Both the position numbers and the translations under genes were made by a program. A stretch of DNA of 64,000 nucleotides from Pseudomonadales bacterium (GTDB lineage: Bacteria; Pseudomonadota; Gammaproteobacteria; Pseudomonadales; Ketobacteraceae): NCBI GenBank assembly GCA_020062665.1, contig JAGUVW010000040.1, positions 62,001 through 126,000 of the forward strand, read 5' to 3'. This document shows, piece by piece, positions 1-9,453 of this stretch. How positions within the stretch are numbered: position 1 is the stretch's first letter; every line of letters starts with the position of its first letter. The notes below the pieces were generated by a model, which was not told the origin of the DNA, made no database searches, and saw nothing but the letters and a program-made list of their open reading frames with translations.

Positions 1-493
1 TGGGCAGCAGCGGCGTGGCATCGTCGCACATCTGCCCCAGCTGCCAGCGCCGCTGACCATGGGCTTGAATCAGAAACACGTCGTAGTAATCGTAGTGCGG
101 CCCCACGCTGCCACCTTCCGGCGCGTAACTCACCATGACGTCATCGATGCGCCAGCTGGGAATGAATTCGAACAGGCTGAGCAGATCGGACACGGGCGGG
201 CAATACTGATCCAGTGCCTGCACCAGCAACGTCCAGTGGGTTTTGGGCAGATTCTTGAATGTCTTCTCGGTGAACGGGCCATGACGTAGCTCCCAGTCCA
301 CCGGGCTACGTTCAACGATGATGCGGGACTCGATTTCCTCTTCCAGCGCCAGGCCTGCGATTTCATCCGGCTCGAGCAAACCGTCGATGCCGGGTAGCGC
401 GTTGCGAATCAGTAGCGGCTTCTTCTGCCAGTATTCCCGCAGAAACTGTTCCGGCGTGCGCCCGCCCAGCAGGTCGAAGGTTTGGATGTTCAT
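1..493 (-). CDS. roxA: Ribosomal protein uL16 arginine hydroxylase RoxA/YcfD (cupin), 3' end cut by the window edge
   Basis: The 164 visible N-terminal residues match the YcfD/RoxA family of Fe(II)/2-oxoglutarate oxygenases, which hydroxylate an arginine of ribosomal protein L16. The protein opens MNIQTFDLLGGRTPEQFL and includes YWQKKPLLIRNALPG. The cupin metal motif HxD is seen as GPHYDYYDVFL near residue 135, followed by QAHGQRRWQLG. The distal metal histidine and the C-terminal winged-helix part lie outside the window. It starts 7 bases after the purB stop on the same strand and is the last visible gene of the nudJ-mnmA-hflD-purB operon. Confidence 0.88.
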   Translation of the reverse strand, partial: MNIQTFDLLGGRTPEQFLREYWQKKPLLIRNALPGIDGLLEPDEIAGLALEEEIESRIIVERSPVDWELRHGPFTEKTFKNLPKTHWTLLVQALDQYCPPVSDLLSLFEFIPSWRIDDVMVSYAPEGGSVGPHYDYYDVFLIQAHGQRRWQLGQMCDDATPLLP

Positions 494-500
494 GACGGCC

Positions 501-1913
<1,413 letters not shown>

Positions 1914-2549
1914 TCAGGACAGCACGGCCATCTGCTGCAGTGATTCCAGCGCGTTCAGCAATCTGCGCTTGCCGATGATGAACTGCAGGCGGCTGCCGCC
2001 CAACTGGCGCCACAGCATGGCGGAACGGACACCGGCCAGCAGAATGGCGCGAATGCTCGCAGCGTTTTCTTCCCGCTGCAGGTGCTTGGGATCACCGTTG
2101 ACCTGAATGCGGAAACGGAATTTGGCGAATGTATCCAGGTAAAGATCGTTCAGCTTGGCGATGACGCTGGCATGCACCACGGAATCGAAGTGGGGCAGCT
2201 GGTGGGTCAGCTGCTCGAGGCGAGATCGCAGAATACTGTTGATATCCGGATTGCGGTTAAGCTGCTTTTCCACCTGCAGAATGCCGATGCTATAGCGGAT
2301 GGCGTCGGCATAGCGGGCGGTTTCCTTGTCTTTCATGATCATCAGCAGGGTGTCGATACCGAGTTTGGCACCGGCCACGCCGCTATAGATCTCCTCGACG
2401 TTTTTCGGGTCGAGGGCGAAAATGCTGCCGATCAGCGCTTGATAGGACTGCGGCGTCACTTCTCCGGTGCGCGCCAGCTGTTGCACCAGCGCGGCGGCCT
2501 GGAACAGCCCGGCCAGGGCTAGCGCTTTTTGTTGTTCTTTATCCAGCAA
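1914..2549 (-). CDS. hflD: High-frequency lysogenisation protein HflD
   Basis: The 211-residue product matches the HflD family, a peripheral inner-membrane protein that binds phage lambda CII in E. coli. Its housekeeping role is unclear. The assignment rests on length, helical composition and the diagnostic neighbourhood mnmA-hflD-purB. A family-like stretch is seen near the middle (RYSIGILQVEKQL) and near the C-terminus (IRAILLAGVRSAMLWRQLGG). It starts 12 bases downstream of mnmA on the same strand, so the two are probably co-transcribed. Confidence 0.9.
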   Translation of the reverse strand: MLDKEQQKALALAGLFQAAALVQQLARTGEVTPQSYQALIGSIFALDPKNVEEIYSGVAGAKLGIDTLLMIMKDKETARYADAIRYSIGILQVEKQLNRNPDINSILRSRLEQLTHQLPHFDSVVHASVIAKLNDLYLDTFAKFRFRIQVNGDPKHLQREENAASIRAILLAGVRSAMLWRQLGGSRLQFIIGKRRLLNALESLQQMAVLS

Positions 2550-2561
2550 AGTACTGCTCCC

Positions 2562-3668
2562 TCAGGGATTCCAGGCATGTTCGATGACGCCGCCGCCCAG
2601 GCAGATGTCGTCGCTGTAAAACACTACCGACTGGCCGGGTGTCACGGCCCGCTGGGGCTGGTCGAACACCACTTCGTAGCTGTTATCGTCACGCAGCAAC
2701 ACCACGCAGTCCTGATCCGGCTGGCGGTAGCGGGTCTTGGCGCGGCAGCGCATCGGCAACGCCGGCGGCACGGTCACCCAGTTCACGTCGCGCGTGCTCA
2801 GGCGCTGGGTAAACAGCCATGGGTGGTCGGTGCCCTGGCCCACGATCAATTCATTGGTCTCCAGATTTTTTCCCAGCACATACCAGGGTGCTTCACCCTT
2901 GTTGGACACACCGCCCACGCCGATCCCCTGACGCTGGCCCAGCGTGTAATACATCAGCCCTTGGTGATCGCCCAGCACTTCACCATGATCGGTGACAATC
3001 CTGCCGGGACGCGCCGGCAGATACTGCTGCAGAAAATCCTTGAAGCGCCGCTCGCCGATGAAGCAGATACCGGTGCTGTCTTTCTTGTCGTGATTGTCGA
3101 AACCCTGTTCTGCCGCAATGCGACGCACCTCGGGCTTTTCAATTTCACCCAGCGGAAACAGCGTGCGCGCAATCTGGCGTCCGCTCACCGCGTGCAGGAA
3201 ATAGCTCTGATCCTTGTTGGCATCCAGCCCTTTCAGCAGCGGAGCAGTGGAACCGTCTTCCAGTGCCAACGCATTACCCCGGCGGGCATAATGCCCGGTG
3301 GCAATGAAATCGGCCCCCAGCGTGATGGCGTAATCCAGAAAGGCCTTGAACTTGATTTCCTTGTTGCAGAGGATGTCCGGATTGGGTGTACGGCCGGCCT
3401 GATACTCCGCCAGAAAATGCTCGAACACCCGATCCCAGTATTCCGCCGCGAAATTGGCCGTGTGCAGCTTGATGCCAAGACGATCCGCCACCTGTTGCGC
3501 ATCCGCCAGATCGGCCTTGGCGGTGCAGTATTCGGTGCCGTCGTCCTCGTCCCAGTTCTTCATGAACAGGCCTTCCACCTGATAGCCCTGCTGCTGCAGG
3601 AGCCAGGCGGAAACCGAGGAATCCACCCCCCCGGACATGCCCACGATGACTTTGTCTGGCTGGCTCAT
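2562..3668 (-). CDS. mnmA: tRNA-specific 2-thiouridylase MnmA
   Basis: The 368-residue enzyme makes 2-thiouridine at position 34 of tRNA-Lys, -Glu and -Gln, using ATP and a persulfide passed along the Tus relay. The PP-loop [10 protein letters not shown] (residues ~13-22) binds ATP. The two catalytic cysteines are visible in [13 protein letters not shown] and [13 protein letters not shown]. The sulfur relay partners tusDCBE lie at 26.2-27.6 kb of this window, giving a complete MnmA-side pathway except TusA and IscS. The gene sits 6 bases downstream of nudJ. Confidence 0.97.
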   Translation of the reverse strand: MSQPDKVIVGMSGGVDSSVSAWLLQQQGYQVEGLFMKNWDEDDGTEYCTAKADLADAQQVADRLGIKLHTANFAAEYWDRVFEHFLAEYQAGRTPNPDILCNKEIKFKAFLDYAITLGADFIATGHYARRGNALALEDGSTAPLLKGLDANKDQSYFLHAVSGRQIARTLFPLGEIEKPEVRRIAAEQGFDNHDKKDSTGICFIGERRFKDFLQQYLPARPGRIVTDHGEVLGDHQGLMYYTLGQRQGIGVGGVSNKGEAPWYVLGKNLETNELIVGQGTDHPWLFTQRLSTRDVNWVTVPPALPMRCRAKTRYRQPDQDCVVLLRDDNSYEVVFDQPQRAVTPGQSVVFYSDDICLGGGVIEHAWNP

Positions 3669-3674
3669 GGTGGC

Positions 3675-4133
3675 TCAGACACTCTCGGTGAACGGATGTT
3701 CGTACACCAGATCCAGTGGGAAGCGGCGACCGGCGATATAGTCCTCAACGCACTTGATCACCAGCGGACTGCGCCATTGCTCCCGACGCGCATTGAGTTC
3801 CTCCAGCGATAGCCACACCGGGCCAATGATGTCGTGATCCAGCTTGGCATCGGGAATCTGGCGCAGCGGGCGGGCGGCATAGCAGAAGCGGTAATAGGTG
3901 ATCAAATCAGGATTGGTATAGGTGTAGATGCCGACCAGATGGGTAATCTCGACTTCCCAGCCGGTTTCCTCGATCGTCTCGCGCAGGGCTGCCTGCAGGA
4001 TGGGTTCACGCTCGTCCACGTGACCGGCTGGCTGGTTCAGCACGCGCCGGCCATCGGCCACTTCATCTACAAACAGGAATCGACCGTCTTGCTCCACGAT
4101 GGTGGCGACGGTTGCACGAGGAGTCCAGATCAT
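3675..4133 (-). CDS. nudJ: Nudix phosphatase NudJ
   Basis: The 152-residue Nudix hydrolase corresponds to NudJ (YmfB), which in E. coli removes phosphate from thiamin pyrimidine pyrophosphate and nucleoside di/triphosphates. The Nudix box is seen as GHVDEREPILQAALRETIEE around residues 38-57, with the REx2EE metal core intact. It is the first gene of the nudJ-mnmA-hflD-purB-roxA operon, an order shared with enterobacteria and pseudomonads. The upstream 83 bases to the next gene could hold the operon promoter, but no clear -35/-10 pair was seen. Confidence 0.9.
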   Translation of the reverse strand: MIWTPRATVATIVEQDGRFLFVDEVADGRRVLNQPAGHVDEREPILQAALRETIEETGWEVEITHLVGIYTYTNPDLITYYRFCYAARPLRQIPDAKLDHDIIGPVWLSLEELNARREQWRSPLVIKCVEDYIAGRRFPLDLVYEHPFTESV

Positions 4134-4216
4134 GGTGGTTCAGGGTATCCGCAGGCTAGGATAAACGCGGCATTCTACCCAACTTTGCCCCAATTCCCAA
4201 CCATGTGAACCGGGTC

Positions 4217-4948
4217 TCAGCCGGTGTGAGCCTGATTGCGGTAGGGATTAACGTCCTGATGCAACAAGGTTTCGAAGTACGCCGCCAGGGGCACCATCGC
4301 TTCGTGAGGCATGGTTTTGAACACCTTGTGCAGCACTACGCTGGAACCTTTCTTCACCGTCGCCATACCCATGTCCGCTGCCGCCTTGGTGATCCGGCCG
4401 ACGCGAACCTTCGTCATGGGCGCGGTGTAGAACACATTGATACCTTCCTCGATCAGATCCTCAAGCGACTGGATGATGTCGTCGCGATACAGTTCCACGT
4501 GCGAATCCTGGCTGACCCTGGCCAGCAGGGCCTGGGAGCGCTCGAACAGGTGGGCGGGCAGGGGAAAGCAGATGAAATAGCGGGGCTGCGGTTCGTCGGA
4601 CACGCAGATCAGGCGGCACATGTCCGCGGCCATGGTCTGCAACTCCTCTAGTGAACGCTTGGCCAGCACCTTGTGGATCACCATGTCCACGGCCTTGAAA
4701 ACGGCGGAAATCCCGGTATCCGCCGCCTTGCGCACTATTGAAGGCATCGAGATCATGCCGGCAGGGCGTTCGTAATACGCCTGCACGCCGATGTGGGTCA
4801 ACTGCACCAGATGCTGGGCGGCGACTTTGGCCAACTCTTCGCTGGGGCCACCGGCTTCGATTCGCTGCAGATTGGCCACCAGATCCGCATAGAGCGAGGC
4901 TTCGATTTCATACCCGAAATAATGGAGATTCCCTGGCATATTACCCAT
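4217..4948 (-). CDS. Conserved hypothetical protein, family not recognised
   Basis: The 243-residue product has no recognisable domain. It is mostly helical by composition and has no signal peptide or clear membrane span. Two similar sub-segments can be seen: one around residues 70-95 ([24 protein letters not shown]) and one around residues 185-210 with the same pattern of KAA(D/A)xG, then a valine-rich helix and LHKVF. This suggests an internal duplication. It stands alone, convergent with nothing and divergent from moaC, with normal codon use for the region. Confidence 0.75.
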   Translation of the reverse strand: MGNMPGNLHYFGYEIEASLYADLVANLQRIEAGGPSEELAKVAAQHLVQLTHIGVQAYYERPAGMISMPSIVRKAADTGISAVFKAVDMVIHKVLAKRSLEELQTMAADMCRLICVSDEPQPRYFICFPLPAHLFERSQALLARVSQDSHVELYRDDIIQSLEDLIEEGINVFYTAPMTKVRVGRITKAAADMGMATVKKGSSVVLHKVFKTMPHEAMVPLAAYFETLLHQDVNPYRNQAHTG

Positions 4949-5085
4949 TCCTGCGTATTGTGTTCAGTGTTGGTGCGCCGGATCATACTGGAAACCTGCC
5001 GGTCAGAAAAATACGGGGCCTGTTTCCAGATGTCTCCGCATCGCTACAATGTCGCCAACCCCACACCCATTGTCACGGAGCTCCC

Positions 5086-5562
5086 ATGCCAGAATTAACC
5101 CATCTCGATGCCCAGGGGCGGGCCCAGATGGTGGATGTCACCGACAAGGCCGTTACCGAACGGGAAGCCACCGCCGAAGCGCGGGTGAAGATGCTGCCGG
5201 AAACCCTGGCAATGATCACCGAAGGGCGCCACAAGAAAGGTGACGTGCTCGCGGTGGCCCGGATCGCCGGCATTCAGGCCGCCAAGAAGACCGCCGACCT
5301 CATCCCCCTCTGTCATCCTTTATTGCTCACCTCCATCAAGGTGCATCTGGAACCGGATGTTGCTGCCAGCCAGATCCTCATTCACGCCACCTGCAAGCTG
5401 GCAGGGCAGACCGGTGTAGAAATGGAAGCCCTCACCGCCGCCTCCGTCGCTGCACTGACCATCTATGACATGTGCAAAGCCGTCGACAAGGGCATGACCA
5501 TCGAAGGCGTTCGCCTGCTAGAGAAGAAAGGCGGCAAGAGTGGTCACTGGAGCGCAGCATGA
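5086..5562 (+). CDS. moaC: Cyclic pyranopterin monophosphate synthase MoaC
   Basis: The 158-residue product matches MoaC, which with MoaA turns GTP into cyclic pyranopterin monophosphate, the first stage of molybdenum cofactor synthesis. Signature stretches [10 protein letters not shown] and [20 protein letters not shown] are present, including the conserved histidine and the catalytic Lys/Asp region near KAVDKGM. The ATG at 5086 was chosen over longer in-frame starts because it yields the family N-terminus ([18 protein letters not shown]). It overlaps moaD by an ATGA junction. MoaA is not in the window. Confidence 0.96.
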   Translation: MPELTHLDAQGRAQMVDVTDKAVTEREATAEARVKMLPETLAMITEGRHKKGDVLAVARIAGIQAAKKTADLIPLCHPLLLTSIKVHLEPDVAASQILIHATCKLAGQTGVEMEALTAASVAALTIYDMCKAVDKGMTIEGVRLLEKKGGKSGHWSAA

Positions 5563-5810
5563 TCAACGTCGTATTTTTCGCTCGCATCCGCGACCAGCTG
5601 GGAATCGACCAGATCCATATTCCACTCCCGGATGGCGTCAACAGTTTGTTGCAATTCACCGCTTACCTGACTGCGACTCATCCGTCATTTGCCGGCATAA
5701 TCGACCAGCCTACAGTGCTGGTGGCCGTCAACCAGGAGTTCGCGCAGCCGCAAACCCCGGTGGAAGATGGCGATGAAATTGCATACTTCCCGCCGGTTAC
5801 AGGGGGCTGA
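5559..5810 (+). CDS. moaD: Molybdopterin synthase small subunit MoaD
   Basis: The 83-residue ubiquitin-fold sulfur carrier ends in Gly-Gly (PPVTGG), the C-terminus that is adenylated and thiocarboxylated before donating sulfur to cyclic pyranopterin. The [11 protein letters not shown] start and the FPPVTGG end are typical. Its ATG overlaps the moaC stop (ATGA), and the moaE ATG follows the moaD stop directly, so translation of moaC, moaD and moaE is probably coupled. Confidence 0.95.
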   Translation: MINVVFFARIRDQLGIDQIHIPLPDGVNSLLQFTAYLTATHPSFAGIIDQPTVLVAVNQEFAQPQTPVEDGDEIAYFPPVTGG

Positions 5811-6272
5811 ATGACCCACGTTCGTATCCAGGTGCAAACCGGTGATTTCGATCTGGCGCAGGAATACCAGCGGGTTCGCGAACAGAATCCGCGGTGTGGC
5901 GCCATTGTCAGTTTTACGGGGCTCGTGCGCGATTTCAATGCGGACGGCGCAATCCAGAGCATCTTTTTGGAGCACTATCCCGCCATGACGGAAAAAGTGC
6001 TCCAAAAACTGGCAGAGCGCGCGCAGGAGCGCTGGCCACTGGGGGGCATTACCATCCTCCACCGCGTCGGTTTGCTGCACGGCAGCGAGCAGATCGTGCT
6101 GGTACTGGTCGCCGCACAGCATCGCGCCGAAGCCTTTGCTGCGGCAGAATTCCTGATGGATTTCCTGAAGACAGAAGCGCCTTTCTGGAAGCGGGAAGAC
6201 AGCGCCCAGGGTCAACACTGGGTGGACGCGAAAGCCACGGATCAGCGGGCGCGGGAGCGTTGGAAGCCCTGA
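5811..6272 (+). CDS. moaE: Molybdopterin synthase catalytic subunit MoaE
   Basis: The 153-residue product matches MoaE, the large subunit that binds the MoaD C-terminus and inserts two dithiolene sulfurs to form molybdopterin. Typical stretches are GAIVSFTGLVRDFN, LEHYPAMTEKVL, and the catalytic-lysine region near the C-terminus (FLKTEAPFWKRE). It begins directly at the moaD stop. Its last 31 bases overlap the 3' end of the oppositely oriented rluE. Confidence 0.95.
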   Translation: MTHVRIQVQTGDFDLAQEYQRVREQNPRCGAIVSFTGLVRDFNADGAIQSIFLEHYPAMTEKVLQKLAERAQERWPLGGITILHRVGLLHGSEQIVLVLVAAQHRAEAFAAAEFLMDFLKTEAPFWKREDSAQGQHWVDAKATDQRARERWKP

Positions 6273-6937
6273 GATTTTCCGGTTCGTCCGTTGCCTTTGC
6301 GGCCGGTGTTTTGCTGGTGAGAGGTGCGATCATGACTGGTCGAGGGTTTGGCTTTCAGCCGGCTTGCCACAGCATCCGGAACCGCCTCCCAGCGGTGCTG
6401 CCCGGGAGCGAGATCGCCTATCGACCAAGGCCCAATGGCAACCCGCACCAGCCGCAGCGTAGGATAGCCGACTGCTGCTGTCATGCGCCGAACCTGGCGA
6501 TTGCGGCCTTCGGTGATGGTAAGTTCCAACCAGGAAGTCGGAATGTTCGCACGGTAGCGAATGGGTGGATCGCGCGTCCACAGGGTGGGTTCTTCCAGCC
6601 TGCGGGCCTTGGCGGGCAGGGTTTTGCCATCCTTCAGATCGACGCCGGTGTGGAGTCGCTCGATGGCACCATCGGACATCACGCCCTCCACCTGCACCCA
6701 GTATGTTTTTGGCAGTTTGTGTTTCGGATCTGTCAGCAGGTGTTGCAGTTGCCCATCACCGGTCAGCAGCAGCAGGCCTTCTGAATCAAAATCGAGGCGT
6801 CCTGCCGGATACAGCGATGGCTGACTGATGAAGCGCGCCAGTGTCTCCTTGCCCTCATGCTCGGAAAACTGGCTCATGACCTGAAAGGGTTTGTTGAACA
6901 GCAGAACCTGCAGTTTGGCGCCGGAAGGGTTGCTCAT
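6242..6937 (-). CDS. rluE: 23S rRNA pseudouridine(2457) synthase RluE
   Basis: The 231-residue product belongs to the RsuA/RluE pseudouridine synthases. The catalytic aspartate motif is seen as YPAGRLDFDSEGLLLLT (residues ~42-58), and the family stretch ITEGRNRQVRRMTAAVGYPTLRLVR follows near residue 150. RluE modifies U2457 of 23S rRNA. The order rluE divergent from icd is also found in E. coli. The basic tail after residue ~195 (rich in K, R, S, T) extends past the usual core and runs into the moaE 3' end on the other strand. Confidence 0.92.
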   Translation of the reverse strand: MSNPSGAKLQVLLFNKPFQVMSQFSEHEGKETLARFISQPSLYPAGRLDFDSEGLLLLTGDGQLQHLLTDPKHKLPKTYWVQVEGVMSDGAIERLHTGVDLKDGKTLPAKARRLEEPTLWTRDPPIRYRANIPTSWLELTITEGRNRQVRRMTAAVGYPTLRLVRVAIGPWSIGDLAPGQHRWEAVPDAVASRLKAKPSTSHDRTSHQQNTGRKGNGRTGKSQGFQRSRAR

Positions 6938-6999
6938 TATGTGATTGATAATTGGCCGGTTATCGCGAAATTCATGAGGCGAATAAATACGATCTTCTG

Positions 7000-7042
7000 T
7001 ATAATTCGCGTACCTAAACCGTAATTCTATGTAAATAGGGAG
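7000..7042 (+). promoter_or_regulatory. Probable icd promoter -10 (TATAAT) and ribosome binding site
   Basis: A perfect TATAAT lies at 7000-7005, about 50 bases before the icd ATG. AGGGAG at 7037-7042 is a good Shine-Dalgarno sequence, 11 bases before the ATG. No convincing -35 hexamer is seen at 16-18 bases spacing, so an activator or a different start site is possible. Confidence 0.5.
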
Positions 7043-7053
7043 TAAAAAACGAC

Positions 7054-8316
<1,263 letters not shown>

Positions 8317-8332
8317 TCGACCGCGATCAGAC

Positions 8333-8361
8333 AAAACGGCGCCGAGAGCGCCGTTTTTTTT
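8333..8361 (+). terminator. Rho-independent terminator after icd
   Basis: ACGGCGC (8336-8342) pairs with GCGCCGT (8348-8354) across a 5-base loop, and is followed by eight T residues. It lies 17 bases after the icd stop. Confidence 0.93.
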
Positions 8362-8424
8362 GGCAGTCGAATCAGAAAGCCTTGGCAATGGAGTCTTCTG
8401 CCGTCCGAGTGCAACAGCAACGAT

Positions 8425-8448
8425 AAAAGCCGCAACAAAGCGGCTTTT
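8425..8448 (-). terminator. Rho-independent terminator of the CspD-like gene
   Basis: AAAAGCCGC (8425-8433) and GCGGCTTTT (8440-8448) form a stem with a 6-base loop just beyond the 3' end of the leftward cold-shock-domain gene. T-runs exist on both strands, so it may also back up icd termination. Confidence 0.85.
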
Positions 8449-8465
8449 TCAGAGGCATTCCCGAA

Positions 8466-8774
8466 TCAGAGTGCTTCAGCGTGCAGCATACTCTCTGAAG
8501 ACGCACCGGCAGGGGCCGCTTTCATCGGCTCCGCTTGTGCGTTTTCATCGACTGGCGCTTTTTGATCTGCATTGAAGCTGTTAATGTTGACGGCATGGAG
8601 TCCTTTTGGGGCTTCTCTGACGTCATAGGTAACAACCTGTCCCGCTTTAAGGCTTCTGTATCCATCCATGCAGATGTACGAATAATGCACGAACAGATCT
8701 TCACCACCGGTATCTGGACGGATGAAGCCGTAACCCTTGGCGTTATTGAACCATTTCACTTTCCCGGTTGCCAT
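8466..8774 (-). CDS. cspD: CspD-like cold-shock-domain protein with C-terminal extension
   Basis: The first ~70 residues are a cold-shock domain that binds single-stranded nucleic acid. RNP1 is KGYGFI, RNP2 is LFVHY, and [13 protein letters not shown] is the CspD-type segment, so it resembles E. coli CspD, an inhibitor of replication in stationary phase. The product is 102 residues against about 74 in E. coli. The extra ~30 residues are Ala/Glu-rich, low complexity and probably disordered. The position divergent from clpS-clpA is the classic cspD neighbourhood. A terminator lies just downstream. Confidence 0.9.
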   Translation of the reverse strand: MATGKVKWFNNAKGYGFIRPDTGGEDLFVHYSYICMDGYRSLKAGQVVTYDVREAPKGLHAVNINSFNADQKAPVDENAQAEPMKAAPAGASSESMLHAEAL

Positions 8775-8913
8775 AACTCAAGTCCTTCTGTTGGGACTAC
8801 CTTTGTTGGATGCGGTAGCCGAGCTGTTTGTTATTATTTTTATCCAGCGGAGGGCAAATCCTGATGGTTTGTACTGCGCCGGCGTAATTTGTGTTAATTT
8901 TTGTTAAACACAG

Positions 8914-8936
8914 GCTCCAATCATCACGATTGGAGC
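8914..8936. promoter_or_regulatory. 9-bp perfect inverted repeat in the cspD-clpS intergenic region
   Basis: GCTCCAATC (8914-8922) and GATTGGAGC (8928-8936) are perfect inverted copies separated by 5 bases. They sit in the 265-base divergent promoter region, 138 bases upstream of cspD and 103 bases upstream of clpS. It has no T-run, so an operator or an mRNA hairpin in a long leader is more likely than a terminator. The rest of the intergenic region is AT-rich, with no other clear site. Confidence 0.55.
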
Positions 8937-9039
8937 GTAATAGTCAAGTGTTTTTAGGGTTGAACTGACCAACGTTGACCCCATATCCGCTGGTTATGAA
9001 CACTTTGTATTTGGCGTGCTAACTTTATGATTTCTGGTT

Positions 9040-9414
9040 ATGAGTAAACCCAAAAATTCTCTACTACCATTTACTTACATGGAGAATATGGGAGGCGAGC
9101 CGTCCCATCCCGAGTTTGATGGTGGTGTAGTACTCGAAGAAGCCAAGGCCAATGTGGCGCCACCACCGCTGTATCAGATTGTGATGCTGGACGACGATTT
9201 CACGCCGATGGAGTTTGTTGTGGATGTCCTGCAGATGTTTTTTGGCATGACTCGTGAAAAGGCCACTCAGATCATGCTCACTGTTCACACCCAGGGGCGT
9301 GCGAGCTGTGGCACATTTACCCGGGATGTTGCGGAAACTAAAGCCGCACAAGTAATCAAATACGCAAGGGAAAACCAGCATCCCTTGATGTGTGAAGTGG
9401 AACGGTTTCAATAA
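9040..9414 (+). CDS. clpS: ClpS adaptor for N-degron delivery to ClpAP
   Basis: The 124-residue product matches ClpS, which binds N-terminal Leu, Phe, Tyr or Trp of substrates and hands them to ClpA. The core ([20 protein letters not shown], and [19 protein letters not shown]) aligns fully with E. coli ClpS. The contact residues equivalent to D35, M40 and H66 are present as D52, M57 and H83. The residue equivalent to N34 is an aspartate (D51). The N-terminal arm is ~17 residues longer than in E. coli if the first ATG is used; an in-frame ATG also exists at residue 14. clpA follows after 39 bases. Confidence 0.95.
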   Translation: MSKPKNSLLPFTYMENMGGEPSHPEFDGGVVLEEAKANVAPPPLYQIVMLDDDFTPMEFVVDVLQMFFGMTREKATQIMLTVHTQGRASCGTFTRDVAETKAAQVIKYARENQHPLMCEVERFQ

Positions 9415-9453
9415 GCCCGATTGTCCAAACCTTGGATTTAAGGTGTATAGAAG

